This document shows, piece by piece, positions 1 through 7,326 of a stretch of 33,381 nt of DNA (position 1 is its first letter; each line of letters starts with the position of its first letter). The stretch lies in NCBI GenBank assembly GCA_937891735.1, contig CALAGR010000369.1:1-33381 (forward strand), written 5' to 3'. The notes under the pieces were generated by a model. It made no database searches and was not told where the DNA came from. It worked only from the letters and a program-made list of their open reading frames with translations. Origin of the DNA: an uncultured Pseudomonadota bacterium (GTDB lineage: Bacteria; Myxococcota_A; UBA796; UBA9615). The position numbers and the translations under genes are program-made.

Positions 1-1
1 C

Positions 2-724
2 CGGGAGCGCGCCTGTCGCGAGGAGGAGGCCCGCCGGGAGGCGCTGCGACGACGTGCAGAGGAGCGGCCGCGGATGGAGGCCGAGGAGCGACGGGCCGAA
101 GAGCGCAGGCGGGCGCGGGAGGAGATCCGGGCTGAGGAGCGGCGTCGCGCCGAAGAGGCGCACCGGGCCGAGCAGCTCCGCGCCCAGGAGGAGGAACGCC
201 GCGAAGAGGAGGAACGCCGCGAAGAGGAGGAACGGCGGGCCGAAGAGGAGGAACGGCGGGCCGAGGAGGAAGCGTTCCAGGCTGAGCAGGAAGCACTCCG
301 GGCGACTGAGGACCGCCAGCTGGAGGCCGAGCGGCTCCAGGCCGCCGACCGGCATCGGGCGGACCACGAACGCCAGCGCCGACCAGTCGATGTCCCGTCT
401 ACGGCCACGGTGGAGGCTCGAACGGACAGCGCAGAGGACCGCTACGCGCCCGCCGGGGGGGCGAACGACTCGGGGCCACCGCATGAGCGTCACCAAGAAG
501 GGGAACCGAAACGGTTCCCCTCTGCGGACGGTCGCTCACTCACCGGAGCCGAGCTTGCTCGCTGGCGGTCGCGCCTCGACCTGACGCAGCAGGCCGCCGC
601 TGACCGGCTCGGGGTACGGCAGGGCACCGTCTCGAAGGCCGAGAGCCGGGCCGACGCGCCCCTCGGCCCATCACTTCGACAGGCGCTCGCCGACGCACTC
701 AGAGAAGAGCGCCGATCTGCGTAG
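2..724 (+). CDS. Coiled-coil protein with C-terminal XRE-type HTH (5' partial)
   Basis: The reading frame is open from the left edge, so the true start lies outside the window; the first internal ATG is at 74. About two thirds of the visible protein is a Glu/Arg-rich charged helix with near-perfect EEEERR(A) repeats, predicted as a long coiled coil or single alpha-helix. After a linker rich in Arg, Gly and Pro, the last ~60 residues form a Cro/C1-type helix-turn-helix (LTGAELARWRSRLDLTQ, then ADRLGVRQGTVSKAE). A DNA-binding role is inferred from that fold; the helix could give oligomerisation or partner contact. It is the nearest regulator to the palindrome clusters downstream and so a candidate to bind them. 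The gene at 14375 has a very similar Glu/Arg-rich N-terminus. HTH call good; overall role unknown. Confidence 0.75.
   Translation, partial: RERACREEEARREALRRRAEERPRMEAEERRAEERRRAREEIRAEERRRAEEAHRAEQLRAQEEERREEEERREEEERRAEEEERRAEEEAFQAEQEALRATEDRQLEAERLQAADRHRADHERQRRPVDVPSTATVEARTDSAEDRYAPAGGANDSGPPHERHQEGEPKRFPSADGRSLTGAELARWRSRLDLTQQAAADRLGVRQGTVSKAESRADAPLGPSLRQALADALREERRSA
188..262 (+). repeat. In-frame 18/21-bp tandem repeat encoding charged helix
   Basis: Units built on GAAGAGGAGGAACG follow each other at 18-bp then 21-bp spacing (starts about 188, 203, 221, 242) and encode EEEERR or EEEERRA. The 21-bp unit is exactly one heptad. Nearly identical codons are used in each unit, so this is recent tandem duplication rather than protein-level convergence alone, and copy number may vary between strains. 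Confidence 0.7.
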
Positions 725-855
725 CGCCGGGGGAGCATCTCGCAGGAGCACACGGCTTGCAGGTAGCGAGAGGGCATCCGCCCCGTTGATCGCGAGGGCG
801 GACGGTGCGAGTCAGCTCCCCGTCGCCGCCCCGAGACTCTCCAGCGTCCCCGAAC

Positions 856-923
856 CGGAATATTCCGCTGGAATATCGCAGATATTCTGGAATGTCCCCC
901 GGCGTGGCAGCACGGAATATTCC
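856..923. promoter_or_regulatory. Left cluster of GAATATTC-type palindromes
   Basis: CGGAATATTCCG is a perfect 12-bp palindrome at 856-867. GAATATC-GCA-GATATTC (871-887) is a 7-3-7 inverted repeat, followed by GGAATGTCC at 889. GGAATATTCC occurs again at 914-923. Neighbouring elements are about 10-13 bp apart, close to one helical turn, as in cooperative operators. The binding protein is not known; the XRE-HTH protein just upstream is a candidate by position only. Confidence 0.55.
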
Positions 924-976
924 AAATGCGCCCCTCTCGGAGCCGCCGCTGGCCGAGCCCGCCGAGGACCGCGGGG

Positions 977-1115
977 GCGGCCTTGATCATCGTTCCGCCC
1001 AGAGACCGCTCCCGGTCGGCCCCGGCTCCCGCCAGAACCCTGCCCGCAGCGGCGTTCTCGCGAGACGGCCCACCTCCGACCAGCCTCGCTTAGGCGGAAC
1101 GATGATCAAGGCCGC
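977..1115. repeat. Perfect 23-bp inverted repeat, 93-nt spacer
   Basis: Arm 977-999 is the exact reverse complement of arm 1093-1115; each arm contains the palindromic core TGATCA and ends in GTTCCGCC/GGCGGAAC. Complementarity stops sharply on both sides (positions 976/1116 and 1000/1092 do not pair). The spacer encodes no plausible protein. It could be a MITE-like element of 139 bp, a pair of protein-binding or recombination sites, or a long stem in an RNA. No clear target-site duplication flanks it beyond short G runs. Confidence 0.7.
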
Positions 1116-1162
1116 GGGGGCTTGCCAGCACGGGCCATCGACCCGGCCGGGCTCGCTCCGCT

Positions 1163-1307
1163 GGGTGGCGGGTGGCACGTTGAGGCGCGTTCCTGGGGTA
1201 CTTCCCTGATCTGGACGACACCACGCATGGTGCCCAGGGGGATCGAGGGGTTCTGCCGATCTCCCCAAGTACCCCGAACACGCGCCATCAAGCGCCACCC
1301 GCCACCC
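1163..1307. repeat. Long imperfect inverted repeat (about 41-nt arms)
   Basis: Left arm 1163-1203 and right arm 1267-1307 pair through three perfect blocks: GGGTGGCGGGTGGC (1163-1176) with 1294-1307, GGCGCGT (1184-1190) with 1280-1286, and GGGGTACTT (1195-1203) with 1267-1275. Small mismatched or offset stretches lie between the blocks. The ~63-nt loop contains further self-complementary pieces (CACCACGCATGGTG, around 1219-1232). Retained pairing with mismatches suggests a folded RNA or a decayed mobile-element remnant. Confidence 0.6.
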
Positions 1308-1371
1308 GATCTCAGCCAGGCGCCCTCGGCGCTGTTCGTGCTGACCCCCTGCCGCGGCATCGGTGGACCGC

Positions 1372-1415
1372 GAATATTCCAGGAATATTCACGATATTCC
1401 AATATTCCAGGAATA
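1372..1415. promoter_or_regulatory. Right cluster of GAATATTC-type palindromes
   Basis: GAATATTC-CAG-GAATATTC (1372-1390) is an inverted repeat whose halves are themselves palindromes, 11 bp apart. GATATTCC follows at 1393. The 15-bp string AATATTCCAGGAATA at 1373-1387 recurs exactly at 1401-1415. The motif matches the left cluster ~500 bp away, so one protein may bridge both. The cluster ends ~150 bp before the GrpE-like gene and may control it. Confidence 0.55.
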
Positions 1416-1568
1416 GACGCAGACTCCCCCACTGACGGCCGGCCAGCTGGACTGGAGCCGGGATGAGCATCGAGCCCGCCGCGATCCCGTCGGCCGAAGT
1501 TTGCTTCGTCCACCACGCTGGTAACCTCATCATCGCCGCTAGCGATGGCGCAGCGGGGGGAGTTGAGA

Positions 1569-2501
1569 ATGGAACGGATCGTCGCATCTCTCGTGCCGCT
1601 GATCGTAGCTCTCGGGCTCTCGGCGGTCGCCAAGGCGGGGGGGACCGCCGTCGCCGAACTTCAGCTGCTCTGGGCTGTCGCCATCGGATCAACCGCCGTG
1701 ATCGCGGTGGGCGTCCGCGGGCGGCACACCGCGCTCAGCACGGAGGCAAGGGAGGTCGAGGCCGTCTTCGTTCAGAGGCTAGACGAGGTCACGATCCGGG
1801 TGCGTGATGCGCTTAAGGACGGCGACGCCCTCCGGCGGTCGCTCGATCGTTTCTCCGCAATTCAAGCCGAAGCGGCCGAGAAGTTGGCTTCTGCTTCTGA
1901 GCGTACCGTTGAAGCTGCCGCGATCTTCGAAGCGCGGAACGACTCGGAACTGAAGAGTGAGCGGCAGGTCGCCGGGTCCGCCCAGCGTGAGTCGAGTGCT
2001 CGCGCTGAGGCTCTCCTTGATCATCACGGGATCCTGTGCCTGATGGCCGATGCCCTTGGTGCCCCGACCGCGCTCGCCCAACTCCGGCGCGATTTGGAGA
2101 GCCGCCTGGAGCGTATGGGATTCGAAGTAGTCGGCGCCGTAGGTGACCGCATCGACGACGCCATCCACAGGGTCGTCGAGTCATCGGAATCGCTATCGGC
2201 GGAACTCGACGCCACGGTAGCGACGGTAAGGAAGTCCGGCTTCATGTTCGACGGCGAGTGCGTTCGCCGCGCAGAGGTAGTTGAGTACCTCCACGTCCCG
2301 CCGTCGCCGCCAGTCCCGCCGGGAGGAGGCGATCTGGCGATGCAAACCCCGTCCGAGGACGCGGAGCCGGCCGGGGAGGGCGACGTTCCCGCGCCGCCGA
2401 GTTCTGAGGTAGTCACGGTCGAGTCGGCTGGCGGCGCCCGACCGGCGGCGGCCTCGGCAGTTGGAGCTGACATCACAAATACCGAAGAGGAGGAAGTGTG
2501 A
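1569..2501 (+). CDS. Membrane-anchored GrpE-like nucleotide exchange factor
   Basis: The 310-aa product has two hydrophobic segments at the N-terminus (about 3-22 and 31-49), then a long coiled-coil helix (about 60-150) and a C-terminal block resembling the GrpE head. In that block, GDRIDDAIHRVV (192-203) corresponds to the GrpE FDP..H region. The sequence near 219-240 (TVRKSGFMFDG, then RRAEVVEY) corresponds to the GrpE pattern of Val, Gly-Tyr, Gly and Arg-x-Ala-x-Val. A Pro/Glu-rich tail follows. GrpE releases ADP from Hsp70, and an Hsp70 gene overlaps this one by 4 nt (GTGA), which strongly supports the assignment. Start 1569 is preferred over the in-frame ATG at 1545 because GGGGGGAG (1555-1562) sits 6 nt upstream. 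A membrane anchor is unusual, since GrpE is normally soluble; it would place the chaperone at the inner membrane. Confidence 0.65.
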   Translation: MERIVASLVPLIVALGLSAVAKAGGTAVAELQLLWAVAIGSTAVIAVGVRGRHTALSTEAREVEAVFVQRLDEVTIRVRDALKDGDALRRSLDRFSAIQAEAAEKLASASERTVEAAAIFEARNDSELKSERQVAGSAQRESSARAEALLDHHGILCLMADALGAPTALAQLRRDLESRLERMGFEVVGAVGDRIDDAIHRVVESSESLSAELDATVATVRKSGFMFDGECVRRAEVVEYLHVPPSPPVPPGGGDLAMQTPSEDAEPAGEGDVPAPPSSEVVTVESAGGARPAAASAVGADITNTEEEEV

Positions 2502-4252
2502 GCCACCCCCCTATTGGGATCGATCTTGGGACTTCGACCTCCCTCCTGTGCGCTTTCCTGGACGGCAAGCCCATCCCGTTGCCGAGCCCCCTCGCAGAGC
2601 ATCGGGCGCCCGTCATTCCATCCGTCGTCGGGTACTCAAAGGAACGCGACGAGGTCGTCGTTGGCTATCGCGCTGAGAACTACCGTTCGCGTCCGGACAG
2701 CTTCATCCAAGAGGTGAAGCGGAAGATGGGCACGGACGAGCTGATTCGACTCGGAAGTCGTTCGTACCGACCACAGGAAGTGTCCGCGATGCTCCTGAAG
2801 AACATGGTGCAGGGAGCGTCCGCCGACCTCGGCGTGGACATCGCAGAGGCGGTCATCTCCGTCCCGGCAAATTTCAAGGATGCAGCCAGGCAGGCGACCC
2901 TCGACGCAGCGCTGATCGCCGGCCTGCAGGTCCCGATGCTAATCGCAGAGCCGACGTCGGCCGCCCTCGCATTCGGTATCGAGCATCTTGATGCCGATGA
3001 GCGGGTGATCGTCTTCGACTTCGGCGGGGGTACCCTGGACATCTCCCTACTCCAGATGTGCGAGGGCGTCATTGAGGTCGAGCGGATCGACGGCGATGCA
3101 CAGCTTGGTGGCAAGGACTTCGATTCCGCCATCGTCGACCTGGTCAAGCAGGAGTTCGGTCGCAGGAATCCCGGCTGCGCACCCAACGCGACCATGGAGA
3201 GTCACCTCAGGAAGGAGTGTGAGAGGGCGAAGATCAGGCTCTCGACGGAGGATGAGGTACACGTTTCCGTTCCCGTCTACGCGATGCGGGCTGGTGAACC
3301 CATTGCGCTCGACCTGATGCTTCGGCGACACCAGATGGAGCGTGCAGTTGCACCCGTACTGGAGCGGGCCTCGGACTGCTTGCGCCGGCTCCTGAACGGC
3401 GGCGACTCGTTGAAGCGAATCGACCGGGCCAGCGTGTCTCGAATCCTCATGGTTGGCGGAACGACCTACATGCCGGCGGTACGGCAGCGCGCGGCGGAAC
3501 TGATGGGGCGCGAGGTCTCCGTCGATATCCATCCGGACCTCGCGGTTGGCATGGGCGCGTGCGTCCGCGCGGCAATACACTCCGGGCTCGCGGGGGCTGC
3601 ACAGGACATCGTCCTCGCCGATGTGAGTCCCTTCTCAATCGGGGTCGAGGTCGTCGCACAGTTGCAGGACGAGATGTTCGTTCCTGGCGTGTTCTCGCCG
3701 CTGCTGGAGCGGAACCAGCCTATCCCGCACAGGTCGTCCCATGTCTACAACCTCATGCACCCGGAGCAGGCTGAGGTCGAGATCAGCGTCTACCAGGGCA
3801 ACAGCGCCTTCGTCGCGGAGAACGAACTGCTGGCCCGAGCGAGAGTCGAGAACATCCCCCCTTCGACGACGGGAACACCTCGCGAACTGAATATCCACTT
3901 CAGCTTTGATACGAGCGGTATCGCCGACCTTGAGGCATCGCTCCCGAACACGAGCTGCCGCGCGACCCTTTCGGTCGATCCTCGCCAAGGGCGAATGACC
4001 GAAGAAGAGCGGGCTCGGGCTACAGACGATCTCTCCAAGCGGTTCGAGGACGCTCCACGCTACGCGGGCGCCAAGTCGCTGTTGGAACGTGCCGACACGC
4101 TCGTGGAGCGGCACGGGGCAGAGAACGTCCCATCGATCGCGGCCGCTGCGGTGCGGCTCAAGCATGTGCTGACGAGCGGTCGGGACGCGGAGATCGACGC
4201 TGCCGAGGACCTCTTGACGGACGCTCTCCTGGACGAGGGGAACATCCACTGA
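2498..4252 (+). CDS. Hsp70 family chaperone (DnaK-like)
   Basis: A 584-aa Hsp70 starting at GTG 2498, behind a strong AGAGGAGGAA site and overlapping the stop of the GrpE-like gene. The ATPase domain has the phosphate-1 motif GIDLGTSTS (7-15), VPANF, AEPTSAALAFG, phosphate-2 VFDFGGGTLDIS, QLGGKDFD and the adenosine motif MVGGTTYMPAVRQ. A substrate-binding beta domain follows (FSIGVEV, then LLERNQPIPHRSSH), with a short helical lid. At 584 residues it is shorter than housekeeping DnaK (about 638), and the usual acidic C-terminal tail is absent. With its own GrpE-like and J-like partners it forms a self-contained chaperone set. This is likely a specialised paralogue rather than the genome's main DnaK. 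Confidence 0.95.
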   Translation: MSHPPIGIDLGTSTSLLCAFLDGKPIPLPSPLAEHRAPVIPSVVGYSKERDEVVVGYRAENYRSRPDSFIQEVKRKMGTDELIRLGSRSYRPQEVSAMLLKNMVQGASADLGVDIAEAVISVPANFKDAARQATLDAALIAGLQVPMLIAEPTSAALAFGIEHLDADERVIVFDFGGGTLDISLLQMCEGVIEVERIDGDAQLGGKDFDSAIVDLVKQEFGRRNPGCAPNATMESHLRKECERAKIRLSTEDEVHVSVPVYAMRAGEPIALDLMLRRHQMERAVAPVLERASDCLRRLLNGGDSLKRIDRASVSRILMVGGTTYMPAVRQRAAELMGREVSVDIHPDLAVGMGACVRAAIHSGLAGAAQDIVLADVSPFSIGVEVVAQLQDEMFVPGVFSPLLERNQPIPHRSSHVYNLMHPEQAEVEISVYQGNSAFVAENELLARARVENIPPSTTGTPRELNIHFSFDTSGIADLEASLPNTSCRATLSVDPRQGRMTEEERARATDDLSKRFEDAPRYAGAKSLLERADTLVERHGAENVPSIAAAAVRLKHVLTSGRDAEIDAAEDLLTDALLDEGNIH

Positions 4253-6141
4253 TGGCGAACGAACTCTACTCGCTCCTGAATGCCCCGCCTTCGTCAGCCG
4301 CCCCGGAGCTTCGAAAGGCGTACTTCCGGGCACTACGTGTCCACACGGCGGAGAAGGACCCCGTTCGCCATCAGGAGCTTCGACAGGCCTACGCCATCCT
4401 CGGGGAGCCCGCTTCCCGCAAGGAGTACGACTCCCAGCAGGAGAGCGGCGGGGAGGTGGGTCGACTCCTGGACGCCGGCAACTCGGCGCTCGCCAACGAG
4501 AACCTCGCTGAGGCGGAGAGGAACTTCAAGCGTGCGCTGGCGCTGGCCCCGGACTCCGTTGTTGCGAAGTCGCAGCTTGCACGTACCGCATTCAGGCGGG
4601 AGGACTTCCCGAAAGCGCTGCGGCTGTACGGCGAGCTCGCGAGTTCGAATCCGAACAACCTGGACGTCCAGGTCGACCATGGTTGGGTCAATCTTGCGCG
4701 GGTGATCGTCGAGACATCGAATGCCCCGGCTTCGATGGGTAGCGAGCACAAGCGCATGCTCGTCGCAGCTAGGTCAGCATTCGATCGCTGTATCGCCGTG
4801 GAGCCAAGCAACCGGGCTGGCTACATGGGACGAGGCAAGATCGAGTACTACCGTGAGGATTTCGCGGCTGCGGAGCGCTGGGGAAGGAAGGCCGTCGACT
4901 GCGACGACGTCAAGGACTTCGAGGACTTCGATTCCCTTCACTTCGTGATGGAATGTTGCGTTCTTCAGAACAAGGTCGACGATGCCGTGCGGGTCATCTC
5001 CGAGGTTCGTGACCTCGTCCCGGAGCAAGACGAGGTCCGGCTCTATGCGGCGGAGCGCCTCGCCCGGGTTGGCTTCCAGCTAATGGAGGGCAAGGTGTTT
5101 GGGGCAGCGGTTGCGGTCCTGAAGGCGTGCGCCGCTATTGCGCCCGACCACGAGGGCATCGCCGAGCTGGTTCGCGCCAATCTGCACGCCTCACAAGCGC
5201 AGGAGGAGCTCGATCGGCTCAACTCGGATCCCTCGATCCCGAAGCCGGTGTGGGGGCTAGCACTGTGGGCCGTGGGCACATTCACCGACCAGTTCGAATC
5301 TGAGCAGGTCCAGGACGACCTCTTCCAGAACGTGCTCGAGGGGCTCGACATGGTTCCCCCCTCGGTGTTGGCCTCGGCGCTGGCGCTGGTCCAGCAGCGC
5401 TATTCGAACGTCTGGAGTACTCAGGACAAGGTATTCCGTCAGGTTCTGGACCTGGCAAGGGAGTCGAGTCGGCAGCAGAACCAGCTGGTCCGGCATCAGC
5501 AGCAAGGGTGCTTTGGAGCCGAGACCGAGGTCGTCACACCCAGCGGGGCCGTGTCGATTGACGCCATCCGGGTGGGTGACACAGTGCTCGGACTGGGCCC
5601 TGGGCGTGGGCCGATCTGGTGCACCGTCAGGCGCATCCGCAAGGTGCGGCGCCCTCTCCTGCTTCTGGAGACCACCTCCACTCAGGTTCGAGTGACTGCA
5701 GGACATCTCATCCACGTGACCGGACGCAAACTCGTTGCTGCCGGGAAGCTCCGACCGGGGCAGGAGCTGCTCCTTGCGGCCCACGAAGGACACGCGGCGG
5801 TTGTCTCGGTCGTCGGAGGCTCAACTGAAGCTGAAGACTGTTTCAATCTCTATCTTGATCGGGCCGGGAGCTTCGTCGTGTCGGGAGGGCTCTGCACAAG
5901 TTCGTACGGCTGGTTGCCAGGGGTGCGAGAGGCACTGCTTCGGGCTCGCCTGGCTGTCGGGGCTGTCAGCGAGGCGCTCCGTGCGTGGCTGAACGTGATG
6001 GGGGCGCCCTCGGGCCACGCCGAGACCTCGGGGAGAGTTGAGAGTCAGAAGGCATGTCCGGCGCTGCCCCCGCGCAGACTGTTGACGCCGGCTGGCCAGT
6101 TGGCCCCGGCGTCTCCTCTTCACGCCGGGACGATCTTGTGA
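4252..6141 (+). CDS. Degenerate J domain / TPR / C-terminal Hint domain protein
   Basis: A 629-aa protein whose ATG overlaps the Hsp70 stop (ATGA). Residues 4-62 align with a J domain (YSLLNAPP, AYFRALRVH, then RQAYAILGEPASRKEYD). The HPD tripeptide that stimulates Hsp70 is replaced by HTA (31-33). Residues ~68-310 are TPR-like helical repeats (LAEAERNFKRALALAP is a clear unit). A Hint (Hedgehog/intein) domain spans ~420-550: CFGAETEVVTPSG starts at Cys420, IRVGDTVLG follows, TAGH (T482, H485) is the block-B motif, and the end reads FVVSGGLCTSSYG. The usual terminal His-Asn is missing. N-terminal thioester chemistry thus looks possible, but intein-type Asn cyclisation does not. An ~80-residue tail follows with an amphipathic segment. 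Probable role: Hsp70 co-chaperone or adaptor with autoprocessing ability; the processing is inference. Confidence 0.8.
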   Translation: MANELYSLLNAPPSSAAPELRKAYFRALRVHTAEKDPVRHQELRQAYAILGEPASRKEYDSQQESGGEVGRLLDAGNSALANENLAEAERNFKRALALAPDSVVAKSQLARTAFRREDFPKALRLYGELASSNPNNLDVQVDHGWVNLARVIVETSNAPASMGSEHKRMLVAARSAFDRCIAVEPSNRAGYMGRGKIEYYREDFAAAERWGRKAVDCDDVKDFEDFDSLHFVMECCVLQNKVDDAVRVISEVRDLVPEQDEVRLYAAERLARVGFQLMEGKVFGAAVAVLKACAAIAPDHEGIAELVRANLHASQAQEELDRLNSDPSIPKPVWGLALWAVGTFTDQFESEQVQDDLFQNVLEGLDMVPPSVLASALALVQQRYSNVWSTQDKVFRQVLDLARESSRQQNQLVRHQQQGCFGAETEVVTPSGAVSIDAIRVGDTVLGLGPGRGPIWCTVRRIRKVRRPLLLLETTSTQVRVTAGHLIHVTGRKLVAAGKLRPGQELLLAAHEGHAAVVSVVGGSTEAEDCFNLYLDRAGSFVVSGGLCTSSYGWLPGVREALLRARLAVGAVSEALRAWLNVMGAPSGHAETSGRVESQKACPALPPRRLLTPAGQLAPASPLHAGTIL

Positions 6142-6211
6142 AACGCGGCGGGTTCGGCCAGCGCTCTGAGAGCGAGAACAGGACCCATCGAAGGGAGCGC
6201 TTGACGAATCC

Positions 6212-6409
6212 TTGCGCGTCGTCACCTGCACAGCTCTGGTCAATCGCTACGAGTGCGGGCAGGACCGGTTCTGGCTCAAGGACGACAGCCTGCTCGACGC
6301 CGAGAGCCTCCCCGAGCCCGACGTGATCGCCGGGGAAATCGCGGAGGATCTCCGGGTGGCGCTGGACCAGATCGAGGAGATCCTGGGGGATCTGGGAGTG
6401 GGGGCGTGA
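6212..6409 (+). CDS. Short ORF resembling the C-terminus of type I methyltransferase HsdM
   Basis: The 65-aa frame contains FWLKDDSLLDAESLPEPDV followed by IAGEIAEDLRVALDQIEEI. As I recall the family, many N-6 adenine methylase (HsdM) proteins end with this pattern (WLKD-SL-D--NLP-PDV--EI-EDL--AL--F). The methyltransferase core (SAM-binding and NPPF motifs) is absent, and a stop at 6167-6169 closes the frame upstream. Start TTG 6212 is uncertain; AAGGGAG at 6191-6197 is rather far for it. Its stop overlaps the GTG of the next gene (GTGA), as in a functional coupled pair. It may be a leftover after deletion of hsdM that still couples translation, or a small protein in its own right. Confidence 0.5.
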   Translation: MRVVTCTALVNRYECGQDRFWLKDDSLLDAESLPEPDVIAGEIAEDLRVALDQIEEILGDLGVGA

Positions 6410-7326
6410 CCCGACAGGATGCCCTCGCGCTCGCGAACGAACTGGACGACGCCTGGCACGACCAGACCCGCTCGTTCGAGCGGGAGGCGGTCACTCGTTT
6501 CTGGGGCTTGCTAACGCTGCCCGCCCGCGCCCTCGAGGCACGGAGGCCGCGTGAGCTCCTGAAGGCGGCGACCGTTCTGCGCAACGCACGCTTCAAGGGC
6601 GACCAGGTCAAGGGCATGTTCTTCGCCAACAAGGACTTCACCGAGGTCGACGCCATCTTCCTTGAGGTGGGCTCCTCCCTCGGCCATCCGCGGGGGGAGG
6701 ACGCCTGGGTCGTCGAGGTCGAACGAAAGGGCGCCCACCAGCAGGGCGACTACTACCTCGCGATCCAACGGGCGCGGAAGTTCGCGGAGCTTCTCTCCCG
6801 CCAGTTCAGGGTCCGGGCGCGGCCCGTTGTGATCTACGAGGACGACGGGGGCAAGCTCAGCTACCAGGACTTCGACGGCGACGTCCTCCTGATTTCCATG
6901 GCTGTCCTCCGGGAGCGGACAGCCGGGCTGTCGTTCCCCTCGCTGCTCGATGTTCCTGGCCTTGCGAGCGACAAGACCCTGGTGAAGCTCGCGCTGCTCC
7001 GCCAACTCGTCGCCGGCGATCCGAACCACCCCGGCTGGTATGGCGGTCCGCTCATGCTTGCTCGCGAGATCGCCGACGATACCCCGCCGCTCCACCTGCC
7101 GGTGGTCGGGCACCAGGACGTGGGCCAGTTGCCGGATCTCTTAGGCAAGTGGCTGGCGAAGCAGCGCGAAACCGACGTCCACCTCTCCGACCGCATCGAC
7201 CGGTACCTCGACGAGCTGCACGACAAGGGCGTGTTGGACCGGCGTCACCCCGCTCCCCGGCTGTCCTACGAAGGCGGACAGGTGGCGCTCCGCCTCCTCC
7301 ACGCCGAGAGCGAGACCCCGACATGA
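6406..7326 (+). CDS. Unknown protein, possible PD-(D/E)xK nuclease fold
   Basis: A 306-aa protein starting at GTG 6406, within the stop of the preceding short ORF; MTRQDALALANELDDAW is a natural N-terminus. I do not recognise the family. The centre holds EVDAIFLEVG (Asp82), then WVVEVERKGA (Glu104, Glu106, Lys108), then helix YYLAIQRARKF and a strand RPVVIYEDD. That order of Asp, ExEx-Lys and strand is what a PD-(D/E)xK nuclease core looks like, so a DNA-cleaving role is possible. The C-terminal third is helical. It is coupled by 4-nt overlap to the next gene, which overlaps a sacsin-type ATPase gene; the three probably act together. Catalytic assignment is inference. Confidence 0.6.
   Translation: MTRQDALALANELDDAWHDQTRSFEREAVTRFWGLLTLPARALEARRPRELLKAATVLRNARFKGDQVKGMFFANKDFTEVDAIFLEVGSSLGHPRGEDAWVVEVERKGAHQQGDYYLAIQRARKFAELLSRQFRVRARPVVIYEDDGGKLSYQDFDGDVLLISMAVLRERTAGLSFPSLLDVPGLASDKTLVKLALLRQLVAGDPNHPGWYGGPLMLAREIADDTPPLHLPVVGHQDVGQLPDLLGKWLAKQRETDVHLSDRIDRYLDELHDKGVLDRRHPAPRLSYEGGQVALRLLHAESETPT

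Larger units (their letters stand above)
725..1568. other. 844-nt gene-free segment with paired palindrome clusters and inverted repeats
   Basis: No frame here looks like a gene on either strand; the open frames, such as a minus-strand one over 1106-1633, simply translate the repeats. The segment is organised: AT-rich palindrome cluster (856-923), 23-bp perfect inverted repeat (977-1115), long imperfect hairpin (1163-1307), second AT-rich palindrome cluster (1372-1415). In such GC-rich DNA the GAATATTC elements stand out. It lies upstream of the GrpE-Hsp70 genes, so it could be a control region, a structured RNA, or a partition/replication-like site. I see no convincing -35/-10 pair. Confidence 0.6.

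Noticed and set aside
856..1415. CRISPR array or retron
   Set aside because: Palindromes are short with irregular spacing and no spacer pattern; no cas or reverse transcriptase gene in the window.
1106..1633. Minus-strand frame of 175 codons in the gene-free segment
   Set aside because: It translates the inverted repeats and palindrome cluster and overlaps the start of the GrpE-like gene; no domain features.
2498..6141. Housekeeping grpE-dnaK-dnaJ operon
   Set aside because: The Hsp70 is short, the J domain lacks HPD and zinc-finger/Gly-rich regions, and the GrpE-like protein is membrane-anchored; it is a specialised set.
6212..6409. Intact type I restriction-modification locus
   Set aside because: Only a tail-like 65-aa fragment is present; no methylase core, hsdS or hsdR in the window.
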